Source of the DNA: Rhizosphaericola sp047606825
GTDB lineage: Bacteria; Bacteroidota; Bacteroidia; Chitinophagales; Chitinophagaceae
Length of the DNA: 64,000 bases
Reading direction: 5' to 3'
Assembly (NCBI GenBank): GCA_047606825.1
Contig: JASGDY010000104.1
Coordinates: 1 to 64,000, forward strand
Shown here: positions 1 to 8,627 of the stretch, one piece after another
How positions within the stretch are numbered: the first letter of the stretch is position 1
Layout of the letters: the number at the start of each line of letters is the position of its first letter
Notes under the pieces: generated by a model
Told to the model about the DNA's origin: nothing
Database searches by the model: none
What the model saw: only the letters and a program-made list of their open reading frames with translations
Translations under genes and position numbers: made by a program

Positions 1-84
1 GCAATCCTTACACGTAAAACGTTGCTTACCCTTTACAAAACCGCGTTTTACCTTGTTTTCTGAATTACATTTCACACATTTCAT
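1..84 (-). mobile_element. 5' end of an insertion-sequence transposase (zinc-finger part), cut by window edge
   Basis: Reading leftward from the ATG at 84, the first 28 codons are open. They begin MKCVKCNSENKVKRGF and contain two CxxC pairs (C3/C6 and C25/C28) separated by a basic stretch ending GKQRFTC. This matches the N-terminal zinc-binding, DNA-recognition part of IS1-family (InsA-like) transposases. The catalytic part lies outside the window, so it is unknown whether the element is intact. A generic zinc-ribbon DNA-binding protein is the alternative. No terminal inverted repeat was identified. Confidence 0.6.
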
Positions 85-125
85 GATGCAAATATACAAA
101 AAGTATATTTACTTAACAATACCAT

Positions 126-180
126 TTTTTGAACCTCACCGCCTCTCCTGAATGAGAGGGGCGGGGGTGAGGTTCAAAAA
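126..180. repeat. Dispersed palindromic repeat, CTCACCCCCG family
   Basis: A near-perfect hairpin. The outer arms TTTTTGAACCTCACC (126-140) and GGTGAGGTTCAAAAA (166-180) are exact reverse complements, and inner arms CCTCTC (142-147) and GAGAGG (154-159) extend the stem. The core is shared with the larger element at 20011-20167. It could terminate transcription on either strand, having A/T runs at both ends. Confidence 0.75.
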
Positions 181-212
181 GGATATAAATGTAAAAAAGA
201 CATTTTTATCCC

Positions 213-240
213 TTGGGTTGAAAAACTTGCTTTATATTTG
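213..240 (+). promoter_or_regulatory. Bacteroidota-type promoter for the GH35 gene
   Basis: TTG at 213-215 and TATATTTG at 233-240 match the -33 (TTG) and -7 (TAnnTTTG) elements of Bacteroidota primary sigma promoters with 17 bp between them. They lie about 50 nt upstream of the ATG at 288. A second TTG at 218-220 is too close. Match by eye only. Confidence 0.55.
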
Positions 241-287
241 AATCTCTTGTTATGAAAGTGCCATTTTTTTACTTTTTACTTTGATAA

Positions 288-2609
288 ATGAAACGAATCG
301 TTTTTTTACTGCTTGCTTTTTGTTTGTTTGCCCAATACGGTTACGGACAAAAAGAGACTTTCCAAATCGGGGACAAGACCTTTTTGCTGAACGGAAAACC
401 TTTTCTGATAAGGGCTGCGGAGCTGCATTATCCGCGCATTCCCCGCGCGTATTGGGAGCATAGGATACAAATGGCAAAGGCTCTAGGTATGAATACCATC
501 TGCCTATATGTCTTTTGGAACCTGCACGAACAGCAGGAAGGAAAATTTGATTTCACGGGCAACAGTGATGTGGCGGCATTTTGCCGACTGGCACAGCGAT
601 ATGGTATGTATGTCATCGTGCGTCCCGGTCCTTACGTGTGCGCCGAATGGGAAATGGGCGGCTTGCCTTGGTGGCTTTTGAAGAAAAAGGACATCAAGCT
701 CCGCGACAACGATTCGTATTTCTTGGAAAGAACGAAAATATTCATGGGCGAGGTGGCCAGACAGTTGCGCGGTTTGCAGATTACCCGCGGCGGCAATATT
801 ATCATGTTCCAGGTGGAAAACGAATACGGTTCCTACGGTGTCAACAAACCTTATATTGCCAATATCCTTAACCTGTTGAAAGGTGCGGGGCTTGACGAGG
901 TGCCGCTGTTCCAATGCGACTGGAATTCCAATTTCCAGAACAATGGGCTGGACGGACTTTTGTGGACGATGAATTTTGGTTCGGGTTCCAATATCGACGA
1001 CCAGTTCCGCAAGTTGAAAGAGCTGCGTCCCAACAGCCCGCTGATGTGCAGCGAATATTGGTCTGGTTGGTTTGACCACTGGGGTGCCAAGCACGAGACA
1101 CGCACGTCGGAGTCCCTCACTTCGGGCTTGAAAGACATGCTCGACAGGCATATTTCCTTTAGCCTGTACATGACGCATGGCGGTACGAGTTTTGGACATT
1201 GGGGTGGTGCCAATTTCCCCAATTTTTCGCCTACCACGACGTCTTACGATTACGACGCGCCGATTAACGAATACGGCAGGCCAACACCCAAATTCTTTGC
1301 GGTGCGGCAGTTGCTTGAAAAATATCTGCCGACGGGCGAAAGCCTCGGTGCCGTCCCGGACTCCATACCCACCGTCGCCATTCCAAAATTGGAACTGACG
1401 GAAGTCGCCGACCTGTTCCAAAACCTTCCCAAACCCAGGTACAGCAAGGATGTCCAGTCGATGGAATTTTTTGACCAGGGCTGGGGAAGCATCCTTTACC
1501 GTACCAAGCTGAAAGCGTCCACGGTCGAGCAGCAACTGACCGTCACCGAAGCGCACGACTGGGCGCAGGTATTTGTGGACGGCAAAAAAATCGGCACGCT
1601 CAACCGTCTGAAAGGCGAATCGATTGTCAATATTCCGCCAGTAAAGGAGGGTGCCGTGCTGGACATATTGGTCGAGGCCATGGGCAGGATGAATTTTGGA
1701 AAAGGCATCTACGACTGGAAAGGTATTACCGAAAAAGTAACACTTGGCTTCCAGAACTTGAAAGACTGGACGGTCTATAATATCCCCGTCGATTATGCTT
1801 TTTCCCATAAACTCAAATACACTAAAAATGCCAATATCGCCAAGCATCCAGCATATTATCGCGCTGATTTTCAACTGGACAGCGTCGGCGATACGTTTTT
1901 GGACATGGCGCATTGGAGCAAGGGCATGGCGTGGGTCAACGGGCATGCCATCGGCAGGTATTGGGAAATCGGGCCACAGCAGGCATTGTACGTGCCCGGT
2001 TGCTGGCTGAAAAAAGGTAAAAACGAACTTGTCATACTGGATATGGCATCGCCTTCCGAAAACAAAACCGAAGGGCTGCGCCATCCGATATTGGACGCCC
2101 TTTCCCTGAAAGGCGCGGCGTTTTCTTACCGCAAGGCAGGCGAAAACCTCGACCTCAGCAAGGAAACGCCTGTACTTGCTGGCAGTTTCAAACCGGGTGC
2201 CGGATGGCAACAGGTCAGTTTTGGCAAAACGGTCAAGACACGCTATTTCTGCCTGGAAGCACTCAATTCCTTTGCCGGCGATGGCTTCACGTCCATAGCC
2301 GAACTGGAACTGCTCGGCGCGGACGGCAAACCCGTTTCCCGTCAACACTGGAAAGTCCTCTACGCCGACAGCGAAGAGACCAACGATGCCAACGATATTG
2401 CATCCAACGTCTTTGACCAACAGGAATCGACGGTTTGGCATACCGACTATTCCGGTGCCAAACCCAAACATCCGCACCAGATTGTCATCGACCTGGAAGA
2501 GGAAAAGGAAATCACTGGATTTTCCTATCTGCCCGGTGCAAGTGCCGATGGCAAAGGCATGACTAAGGACTATAAGATTTATTTGAAGACGACACCGTTT
2601 AAGTATTGA
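288..2609 (+). CDS. Exported beta-galactosidase, glycoside hydrolase family 35, with C-terminal F5/8C-like domain
   Basis: 773 aa. Residues 1-20 form a signal peptide (MKRIVFLLLAFCLFAQYGYG). The GH35 barrel spans about 25-345, with the family signature WEMGGLPWWL at 121-130. Motif FQVENEYG places the acid/base at E179, and LMCSEYW places the nucleophile at E256. Beta-sandwich regions follow, then a discoidin (F5/8 type C)-like carbohydrate-binding domain from about 640 to the end. Family knowledge predicts removal of terminal beta-galactose from oligo- or polysaccharides in the periplasm or at the surface. The exported sulfatase 130 nt downstream on the same strand suggests a sulfated galactose-containing glycan, which is inference. 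No SusCD pair is adjacent. Confidence 0.93.
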   Translation: MKRIVFLLLAFCLFAQYGYGQKETFQIGDKTFLLNGKPFLIRAAELHYPRIPRAYWEHRIQMAKALGMNTICLYVFWNLHEQQEGKFDFTGNSDVAAFCRLAQRYGMYVIVRPGPYVCAEWEMGGLPWWLLKKKDIKLRDNDSYFLERTKIFMGEVARQLRGLQITRGGNIIMFQVENEYGSYGVNKPYIANILNLLKGAGLDEVPLFQCDWNSNFQNNGLDGLLWTMNFGSGSNIDDQFRKLKELRPNSPLMCSEYWSGWFDHWGAKHETRTSESLTSGLKDMLDRHISFSLYMTHGGTSFGHWGGANFPNFSPTTTSYDYDAPINEYGRPTPKFFAVRQLLEKYLPTGESLGAVPDSIPTVAIPKLELTEVADLFQNLPKPRYSKDVQSMEFFDQGWGSILYRTKLKASTVEQQLTVTEAHDWAQVFVDGKKIGTLNRLKGESIVNIPPVKEGAVLDILVEAMGRMNFGKGIYDWKGITEKVTLGFQNLKDWTVYNIPVDYAFSHKLKYTKNANIAKHPAYYRADFQLDSVGDTFLDMAHWSKGMAWVNGHAIGRYWEIGPQQALYVPGCWLKKGKNELVILDMASPSENKTEGLRHPILDALSLKGAAFSYRKAGENLDLSKETPVLAGSFKPGAGWQQVSFGKTVKTRYFCLEALNSFAGDGFTSIAELELLGADGKPVSRQHWKVLYADSEETNDANDIASNVFDQQESTVWHTDYSGAKPKHPHQIVIDLEEEKEITGFSYLPGASADGKGMTKDYKIYLKTTPFKY

Positions 2610-2739
2610 TTTTGAGGTAGGAGAGGTGTGAGGTTTGGGCAGCACTTGCGTAAGCATCAGCATAACGGTGCTTGTGTGCGTGAAAGATGGTTTACGTTTG
2701 AATCATCTTTTCGTTTAATACTTTGTTTATATTAGCAAC

Positions 2740-4284
2740 ATGTTTCTCCCAACATCTTTTTGCAGAAAAATCTTATTGGCGACAAGCCTACTCGGCTTTG
2801 CTTCCGTGACAGCCACAGCCCAAAACAAGGTTTCCAAACCCAATATCATCTATATCCTGGCGGACGATTTGGGTTATGGTGATTTAGGTTGTTATGGCCA
2901 GACCAAAATCGAAACGCCGCATATCGATGCATTGGCAAAGGAGGGAATGCTGTTTACGCAACATTATTCCGAACCGTTGTGCGCACCTTCGCGTTATGCC
3001 TTAATGACAGGAAAAGATGGTGGCAATGCCTATATACGTGGCAACCATGAATGGGGAGCGCGTGGCAATGTCTGGGATTTCAAGGAGATGGAAGCCAATC
3101 CCGCATTGGAAGGGCAATTGCCGATTCCGGACTCCACCGTCACGATTGCCAAGATTTTGCGGAAAGCTGGTTATCACACGGCAATCGTCGGCAAATGGGG
3201 ACTTGGTTCACCCATGACGACGGGCGTGCCAAACAAACAGGGTTTTGACTATTTCTTTGGCTCTATATGCCAACGGCAGGACCACCAATATTATCCGGGA
3301 CATCTTTGGGAAAACGAGCAGCGTGTCTTTTTGGACAACCACATCGTCGATCCCAACTATAAACTGGCGGACAGCCTCGACCCTTCCGATGCAAAAAGCT
3401 ATATGGTAAAAGGGCAAAACGACTATGCCCCCGACCTGATGATACGCGCGGCATTGAAATATATCAAGGACAACAAAGACCATCCTTTTTTCCTGTATTT
3501 CCCCACACCGTTGCCGCACGCGTCCATGCAGGCGCCTGCAAGATGGGTGGACTATTACCATAAAAAGTTTGGTGATGAAAAGCCTTATCTGGGAGGCAAT
3601 TACGTCCCTTGTCAATATCCTCGCGCGACGCGCGCCGCAATGGTCGGTTTGCTCGACGAACAGGTCGGACAACTCGTTGACGCGTTGAAAGCACAAGGAA
3701 TCTACGATAATACCATCATCCTGCTCGCCGGGGACAATGGTCCCTCCAACGAAGGCGGTGCGGATTGTGCTTTTTTCAACAGTGGTGGTCTATTCCCTTC
3801 CAGTTATGGACGCGGCAAAGGTTTTCTTTACGAAGCTGGCGTGCGCGAGCCGTTCATTGCTTATTGGAAAGGAAGAATCAAGGCCGGACAGCGTTCCGAA
3901 TTGGTAAGTTCTTTCTGGGATTTAGTTCCAACTATCTGTGATTTGCTGCAAGTGCGGCAACCGGACGATGTGGACGGCATCAGCTATCTGCCGACTTTGT
4001 TGGGCAATACACAGCGGCAAGTGCAACGACCCTATCTTTATTGGGAATTGGCGGACTACAACGGCCAACAGGCGGTGCGCATGGGCATGTGGAAAGGCAT
4101 CCGTCTGAATATCAACAAGGGCAATACCAAAATCAAACTCTTTGACCTCGACAACGACCTGACGGAACAGCACGACGTGGCAGACGCACATCCCGACATC
4201 GTCGCACAAATGGAAAAGATTATGCAGCAAAAACACCATAAGGCAGAGGTCAGCCAGTTTTGGTTGAAGGGGATGGATGATTAG
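2740..4284 (+). CDS. Exported type I sulfatase (arylsulfatase family)
   Basis: 514 aa with a signal peptide ending near residue 28 (ATAQ). The metal-binding DD pair is in ILADDLGYGD (residues 42-43). The type I sulfatase signature CAPSR is at 81-85, where C81 would be converted to formylglycine by a maturation enzyme encoded elsewhere. Later metal/substrate motifs include GKWGLG and AGDNGPSNEGG. Length and architecture fit the S1 family. It probably removes sulfate esters from a glycan or aryl substrate in the periplasm, working with the GH35 enzyme just upstream. The sequence alone does not give the subfamily or the sulfate position attacked. Confidence 0.92.
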   Translation: MFLPTSFCRKILLATSLLGFASVTATAQNKVSKPNIIYILADDLGYGDLGCYGQTKIETPHIDALAKEGMLFTQHYSEPLCAPSRYALMTGKDGGNAYIRGNHEWGARGNVWDFKEMEANPALEGQLPIPDSTVTIAKILRKAGYHTAIVGKWGLGSPMTTGVPNKQGFDYFFGSICQRQDHQYYPGHLWENEQRVFLDNHIVDPNYKLADSLDPSDAKSYMVKGQNDYAPDLMIRAALKYIKDNKDHPFFLYFPTPLPHASMQAPARWVDYYHKKFGDEKPYLGGNYVPCQYPRATRAAMVGLLDEQVGQLVDALKAQGIYDNTIILLAGDNGPSNEGGADCAFFNSGGLFPSSYGRGKGFLYEAGVREPFIAYWKGRIKAGQRSELVSSFWDLVPTICDLLQVRQPDDVDGISYLPTLLGNTQRQVQRPYLYWELADYNGQQAVRMGMWKGIRLNINKGNTKIKLFDLDNDLTEQHDVADAHPDIVAQMEKIMQQKHHKAEVSQFWLKGMDD

Positions 4285-4348
4285 TATGGTAGCATTTATT
4301 TAGTGATATTGTTTTTGCTACTATGCCATGACTCCACACAACGTTGCG

Positions 4349-4870
4349 TTAAATCAGGAAAGCAAATGCGTCAATGAATTTCATTAGGTCATCTTTGGTT
4401 TTGTTGTCAACGATGCGTCCTTGCTCGTTTATTTTTCCTTTGATTCCTTTGATTAACAGTGTTGCGTCTGGCGTGAATTTCGCCATTGCGGTTTTCATTA
4501 TCAATTGCAATTCTTCGTGTCCTTTTGCTCCATTTGCCGAGGCAGTGATAAGACCTGTTGGCTTGTCGGAAAATACGGTGGTTGAGATACACCATTCGAT
4601 GGCGTTTTTAAGTCCACTTGGAATACTGAAAACATATTCGGGTGTACAAATTAAAATACCGTCAGCGGTTGCAATATTGTGTCTAAAGTCTACAATGCCT
4701 TTTGGCGTGTTGCTTACAGAAAGTTCGGGGTCAAAATGAGGAAGTGTTTTCAAACCGTTGAAAACCGTCAAACGATAAAAATCTTTTGTCAAGTCCGCAA
4801 AGCAGGCAATCAATTTTTGATTCGATGCGTTTTCACTCGCACTTCCGTTTATTACAAAAATATTTTTCAT
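4349..4870 (-). CDS. NAD(P)H-dependent FMN reductase family flavoprotein
   Basis: 173 aa from the ATG at 4870 (MKNIFVINGSASENASNQKL). The flavodoxin-like fold is shown by the N-terminal FMN phosphate loop NGSASENASN and the family motif TPEYVFSIPSGLKNAIEW, which closes over the isoalloxazine ring. Such proteins reduce FMN, quinones or azo dyes using NAD(P)H in the cytoplasm; the substrate is not predictable here. A start six codons upstream would abut the preceding gene, but the chosen methionine begins the first beta strand as usual in the family. It lies 14 nt after the retropepsin-like gene on the same strand. Confidence 0.85.
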   Translation of the reverse strand: MKNIFVINGSASENASNQKLIACFADLTKDFYRLTVFNGLKTLPHFDPELSVSNTPKGIVDFRHNIATADGILICTPEYVFSIPSGLKNAIEWCISTTVFSDKPTGLITASANGAKGHEELQLIMKTAMAKFTPDATLLIKGIKGKINEQGRIVDNKTKDDLMKFIDAFAFLI

Positions 4871-4884
4871 CGTTGATAGAAAAA

Positions 4885-5304
4885 TCACTTCATCTTTAGC
4901 ACCGCATAATTGGGATGCGCTGGATTGACGATCAGTTCTTGTCTGGCAGGATGTATAAGCACGTCCATTTCTTCCATCGGGATTGCGCCGAGTAGCGGTT
5001 CGCTGTCTCCCGGCAGCACAAAGGCGTTGCAGGTTGCCATGCGGTTGGCAAAATATACGTCCACAGGACCGACAACATCATAAGAAACAACTTGGCCACT
5101 TGCCAACTGGACCTTTCTTTTTTCGATGAAAGATAGTTCTAATTGTGATTGGATGCTTTCATTGATTGCCATCATATAGGCTCCAGAATCTACCAGTATG
5201 TTCAATTTTATGTGTCGGATTTCCTCTTCTCCGATTACATGACGTTTTACCAATGCACGGTCAACAGAGTTGACCAACTCAATATCTGCATATACCAATC
5301 CCAT
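4885..5304 (-). CDS. Retropepsin-like (clan AA) aspartic protease-fold protein
   Basis: 139 aa with no signal peptide. The stretch KLNILVDSGAYMMAIN carries an aspartate in the Asp-Ser-Gly context of retroviral-type aspartic proteases, followed by a hydrophobic strand, and LLGAIPMEEMDVLI resembles the later ILG-type strand. Like other bacterial one-domain clan AA proteins it would need to dimerise to be active. Physiological substrates of these small bacterial retropepsins are mostly unknown. It sits immediately upstream of the FMN reductase and probably shares its transcript. Confidence in the fold is good; confidence in protease activity is moderate. Confidence 0.7.
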   Translation of the reverse strand: MGLVYADIELVNSVDRALVKRHVIGEEEIRHIKLNILVDSGAYMMAINESIQSQLELSFIEKRKVQLASGQVVSYDVVGPVDVYFANRMATCNAFVLPGDSEPLLGAIPMEEMDVLIHPARQELIVNPAHPNYAVLKMK

Positions 5305-5362
5305 TGTTTTTTCATTTTATTAGACCATAAATATACAAAATTTTTATAGCCTGAAATAATTC

Positions 5363-6277
5363 CTATTTCATGACTTCCGCCACCGCATAGTCCACAAAAC
5401 CCCTGAATCCCTTGGATTTTTTGTACAGCCATTGATAAAGAAGATAACCCGAAAATGTACAGAACAATCCCATGACGATGTCCAGCACATAATGGTGGTT
5501 CGTGTACAGTGCGGTAAACCATATCCCTATCATCAAAGCGAAAAACAATATAGACGCATACTTCAGCTTATTTTTCACCGCGTAGATAAACGTGATGGTG
5601 GGATAGGCGGCATGCAGCGACGGCATCGCGGCAAATACGTTGGAGCTTTTGGCGTACATACCTTCAAAAAGATGGATGCCGAAAAAAGCGTCGAACCTTC
5701 CCAGTCCCGCCGTATTGCCAGGCGTATGCGGGTCAAACTGGAAACCGTGCAGCGCAACGTACCAAGGCGGTGCCGCGGGATACACATAATAAATAACAAA
5801 GCCGATAAAATTGACCAACAGGAACGTCAGGGTGAAATCGAAACACTGTTTTCTCCGCTTGGTGTAAAACAGGTAAAGCCCGAAGAATATCGGTCCCGGA
5901 ATCCACATCAGGTAAAAAAAACCAGACAATACGTCCAGTATTTTATGTTGATGCAACCTTAACCACTCGTTGACTGTCAGCTTGGTGTCACCATGGTTGA
6001 TGCCAAAATAATGTTTATCGGCTTCGTATAGACTCTGGATATGGACAGGGTTGTAGCGGTAGTTGGGAAAGGCTTTCATAAGGTCAAAGATGATCCAGAA
6101 AACCATGAAAACCGACAGTGCCAATATCAGATGGCGGGTTGGCTTGCTTAGATAGTAGCAGATGTTAAATAGCAGCACCAGTACTAATTGCTCCGTCTTA
6201 AAACCAATCAATAGGCTTGCCAATACTAAGTACCCAACCGAAATGGCACTGGCCAGTAAAATATGTTTTCCCTTCAA
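5363..6277 (-). CDS. PAP2/AUR1-type integral membrane transferase, probable inositol-phosphoceramide synthase
   Basis: 304 aa, multi-spanning. PAP2 superfamily active-site motifs are clear: YPAAPPWY (166-173), AAMPSLHAAYP (216-226, with H222) and YTNHHYVLDIVMG (258-270, with H262 and D266). The H-x3-D pattern and the AAMPSLH block are those of the AUR1/inositol-phosphoceramide-synthase branch rather than ordinary phosphatidate phosphatases. Expected reaction: transfer of phosphoinositol (or a related headgroup) from a phospholipid to ceramide in the inner membrane. It is the last gene of the minus-strand lipid operon. The start is TTG (codon at 6277-6275): an in-frame TAG lies nine codons upstream and the first internal ATG falls inside a later membrane segment. 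A plain lipid phosphatase is the alternative. Confidence 0.8.
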   Translation of the reverse strand: MKGKHILLASAISVGYLVLASLLIGFKTEQLVLVLLFNICYYLSKPTRHLILALSVFMVFWIIFDLMKAFPNYRYNPVHIQSLYEADKHYFGINHGDTKLTVNEWLRLHQHKILDVLSGFFYLMWIPGPIFFGLYLFYTKRRKQCFDFTLTFLLVNFIGFVIYYVYPAAPPWYVALHGFQFDPHTPGNTAGLGRFDAFFGIHLFEGMYAKSSNVFAAMPSLHAAYPTITFIYAVKNKLKYASILFFALMIGIWFTALYTNHHYVLDIVMGLFCTFSGYLLYQWLYKKSKGFRGFVDYAVAEVMK

Positions 6278-6381
6278 TCTTTTCCCGTGTTTAATGATAA
6301 GCTATTAGCCAATAGCTGTTGTGGCTATTAGCCTTTTATTTTCCGTTGCGTTAAGCATTAGGTGTTGAACCTTATGGTTCA

Positions 6382-7029
6382 CTACTGCGCTTTAGCCTTT
6401 GTCAGTTTGTTTTTCATAACCGACTGCGAATGGAACACCTTGTCCCAAAGGTCGGACGTCACACCAAAATCCCTTGTCGGGTCTTGGTAGTGGTGTATCA
6501 TGTGGTGCTGCTGTATGCGTTTCAAAAATTTTTGTTTAAATGTATAGTGGTGCATGGCATAGTGCATCATGTCGTAGCACAGATAACCCAAGATAAATCC
6601 CGGCCAGAACGCAAACAATCCCTGCGACGGCAATATCAACTTAAACAAAAAGTAGAACAGCAGTGCCAACGGAATACTTACCGACGGTGGCATGACTAAG
6701 CGTTTGCTGTCACGCGGATAGTCGTGGTGTACGCCGTGGAAAACAAAATGTATCCTTTCCTGTATCTTGCCATGTGGCGTATGGTGGAACACAAATCGGT
6801 GCATCACATATTCCGTCAACGTCCATACAAAGACGCCCAATATAAAGTATGATATGAAAGTCAACACACCGGCGTGCTCTACCGCAAAGTCTCGGTAGAC
6901 ACAATACACCGCCGTCGGGAGGAAGATATAGAGCGGTACCGAAAAATGCACCTTCGACAAGGGTTCCAACAAATCGGACTTGAACATCCTTGGCGTATCC
7001 GTTGAGTTTGAAATATAATTTTTTGGCAT
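6382..7029 (-). CDS. Fatty acid/sphingolipid hydroxylase superfamily membrane protein
   Basis: 215 aa. Histidine clusters of the di-iron hydroxylase superfamily are all present: HRFVFHH (77-83), HFVFHGVHH (94-102), HYAMHH (156-161) and QHHMIHH (174-180), interspersed with hydrophobic spans near 33-70 and 115-155. The spacing resembles the catalytic part of FA2H/SCS7, which 2-hydroxylates the N-acyl chain of ceramide, without the cytochrome b5 domain of the eukaryotic enzymes. Position between a CDP-alcohol phosphatidyltransferase and an AUR1-like gene supports a role in making hydroxylated sphingolipids. The family also contains sterol and carotenoid hydroxylases, so the substrate is inferred from context. 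Confidence 0.82.
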   Translation of the reverse strand: MPKNYISNSTDTPRMFKSDLLEPLSKVHFSVPLYIFLPTAVYCVYRDFAVEHAGVLTFISYFILGVFVWTLTEYVMHRFVFHHTPHGKIQERIHFVFHGVHHDYPRDSKRLVMPPSVSIPLALLFYFLFKLILPSQGLFAFWPGFILGYLCYDMMHYAMHHYTFKQKFLKRIQQHHMIHHYQDPTRDFGVTSDLWDKVFHSQSVMKNKLTKAKAQ

Positions 7030-7125
7030 CCTATAATTTTAATTTGATAATCTCAAGATTTGATAATTTGGTAATTCCTTTATATTATACTTTTCATTTA
7101 TACTCAATAACGGAATTGTAAATCC

Positions 7126-7214
7126 GGGATTGCTTCGCTGCGCTCGCAACGACTCTTGTTGTTCTGGAAAGCCTCAAAGAATCAACGTCATTGCGACCGC
7201 AGCGAAGCAATCCC
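7126..7214. repeat. REP-like palindrome in the gap between two lipid-operon genes
   Basis: GGGATTGCTTCGCTGCG (7126-7142) and CGCAGCGAAGCAATCCC (7198-7214) are perfect 17-bp inverted arms around a 55-bp centre. It lies within the 238-bp gap between the hydroxylase and phosphatidyltransferase genes. It could stabilise or attenuate the transcript. Similar GAAGCAATC palindromes are common intergenic repeats in bacteria. Confidence 0.8.
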
Positions 7215-7267
7215 GTCCTCGTTTTCTATACAATAACGCTAACGACCCCTAGCCTCCATTAACTATT

Positions 7268-8578
7268 CTACGCTTCCTTTTTCACGTCTTTCAACTTTTC
7301 CGAAACGACTTGGTTGGTACTCATGTCGTGTCCGACGATTTCGACATATTCCACGTGCGGGTTCCAGAAAGAGCCACCGTTGATACTGATATACATTCGG
7401 TCCAATATGTATTCCTTTCCGTTGATGTGCCCTACGATATGGTAATGTCCGTTGATTTTCATCAGGCGCATTTCATATTTTTTGTAACAGACGAAATGCA
7501 ATTGGTATTGACCGTTGCCCAATGATTTGGACTTCATCCCGTAGGCAAAGGTACGTTGAATAAAATTCAAGTCCTTGCGCGGGCCTTTGGGGTCGTCGTC
7601 GTAGCGCAGCCATAAAGTATTGACCGGATGCGCCTCATCGACTTTGGCGTTGTCACCGTTGAGTTCGCAGATGACGGTATTGGTGTTGCTCGACCTTTGC
7701 AGGTACAATAGGGAAGACGCGTTGGTCGGCGGCACTGGATAGCTTTTTCCTTCTATCGTATTGCTCTGCGCCTGCAGATTGTACACTGTTCCCATTCCCA
7801 AGGAAAATATCATTGCCCAAACTGTGATTGTTTTGGTGCTGACGGATTTTACCGTCGTGACGTTTTGTAGTGCGGCTTTTTCCCTGTCTTTCGCTTCTAA
7901 TAAGGGTTTGGCTGCCATCAAGCGTCCGATCGCCGTGATATTGGTCAGCACCGCCATGATGGTAATAGGAATCGTAAAGATGGACATCGTTTCAAATATA
8001 TGGTAGCGAAATATTGGCACATACAGTTTGTAGTCGCCGATGAAATGCGAAGACACGCCACACGCGATGCCTGCCAGTCCCAACAGAACGACACGTTCGG
8101 GACGCTGCATGAAACCGCCTTTGTTTTGGATGCCCAATCCTTCGCTCCGCGCTCTTGTGTAGCTGACCATCATCGAGCCGATCATCGCTACGAATGCAAA
8201 TATCGAGCTCAGGAAATAATGGTGTCCGACCAGATAATAGCAGATACCCAAGAACATGATGCACTCGCTGTAACGATCCAGCACGGAATCAAACAATGCA
8301 CCGTAAGTCGAGCTCATCTTGCCGATACGCGCCACCTGTCCGTCCAACATGTCAAACAGCCCTGCGAAAAGTGTCAACGCACCAGCCCAACCGACAAACC
8401 GGAAATCGCCACGGTTGCCTTTTTCCGCACCGATGATGAAGATGACGGCAACACCGATATTGAGGATAAAGCCCGTCAACGTAACCCTATTGGGTGTAAA
8501 ACCAATTTTTATCAAAAAACGTACAAATGGCTCTATCACCTTGTAAATGCCCGATTGTAACTTGTCTCTTAATCGCAT
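7268..8578 (-). CDS. CDP-alcohol phosphatidyltransferase fused to a DUF4833-like domain
   Basis: 436 aa in two parts. Residues 1-222 are a multi-spanning CDP-alcohol phosphatidyltransferase with the complete signature D76-x2-D79-G80-x2-A83-R84-x8-G93-x3-D97-x3-D101. Relatives make phosphatidylinositol phosphate or other phospholipids from CDP-diacylglycerol. Residues about 280-430 resemble the DUF4833 family (SSNTNTVICELN, LWLRYDDDPKG, NFIQRTFAYGM), which is usually a separate exported protein. Between them lies a hydrophobic stretch at 250-270 ending in LQAQ, which looks like a retained signal peptide now acting as a membrane anchor. In the inositol-lipid setting the transferase half is a candidate phosphatidylinositol-phosphate synthase. 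The DUF4833 assignment is from memory of the family and less sure. Confidence 0.82.
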   Translation of the reverse strand: MRLRDKLQSGIYKVIEPFVRFLIKIGFTPNRVTLTGFILNIGVAVIFIIGAEKGNRGDFRFVGWAGALTLFAGLFDMLDGQVARIGKMSSTYGALFDSVLDRYSECIMFLGICYYLVGHHYFLSSIFAFVAMIGSMMVSYTRARSEGLGIQNKGGFMQRPERVVLLGLAGIACGVSSHFIGDYKLYVPIFRYHIFETMSIFTIPITIMAVLTNITAIGRLMAAKPLLEAKDREKAALQNVTTVKSVSTKTITVWAMIFSLGMGTVYNLQAQSNTIEGKSYPVPPTNASSLLYLQRSSNTNTVICELNGDNAKVDEAHPVNTLWLRYDDDPKGPRKDLNFIQRTFAYGMKSKSLGNGQYQLHFVCYKKYEMRLMKINGHYHIVGHINGKEYILDRMYISINGGSFWNPHVEYVEIVGHDMSTNQVVSEKLKDVKKEA

Positions 8579-8627
8579 ATTCTACATTACTGTATCAAGG
8601 GTACAGTGCCTTTAAGCATTCACAAAG

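Noticed and set aside
126..180. Terminator of the transposase gene only
   Set aside because: The transposase reads leftward out of the window, so this hairpin is upstream of it. The core recurs at 20011-20167, so it is a dispersed repeat.
504..2663. Very long open frame (about 719 codons) on the minus strand
   Set aside because: It lies antisense to the GH35 gene, which has intact catalytic motifs and a signal peptide. The antisense translation has no recognisable domain and arises from codon bias.
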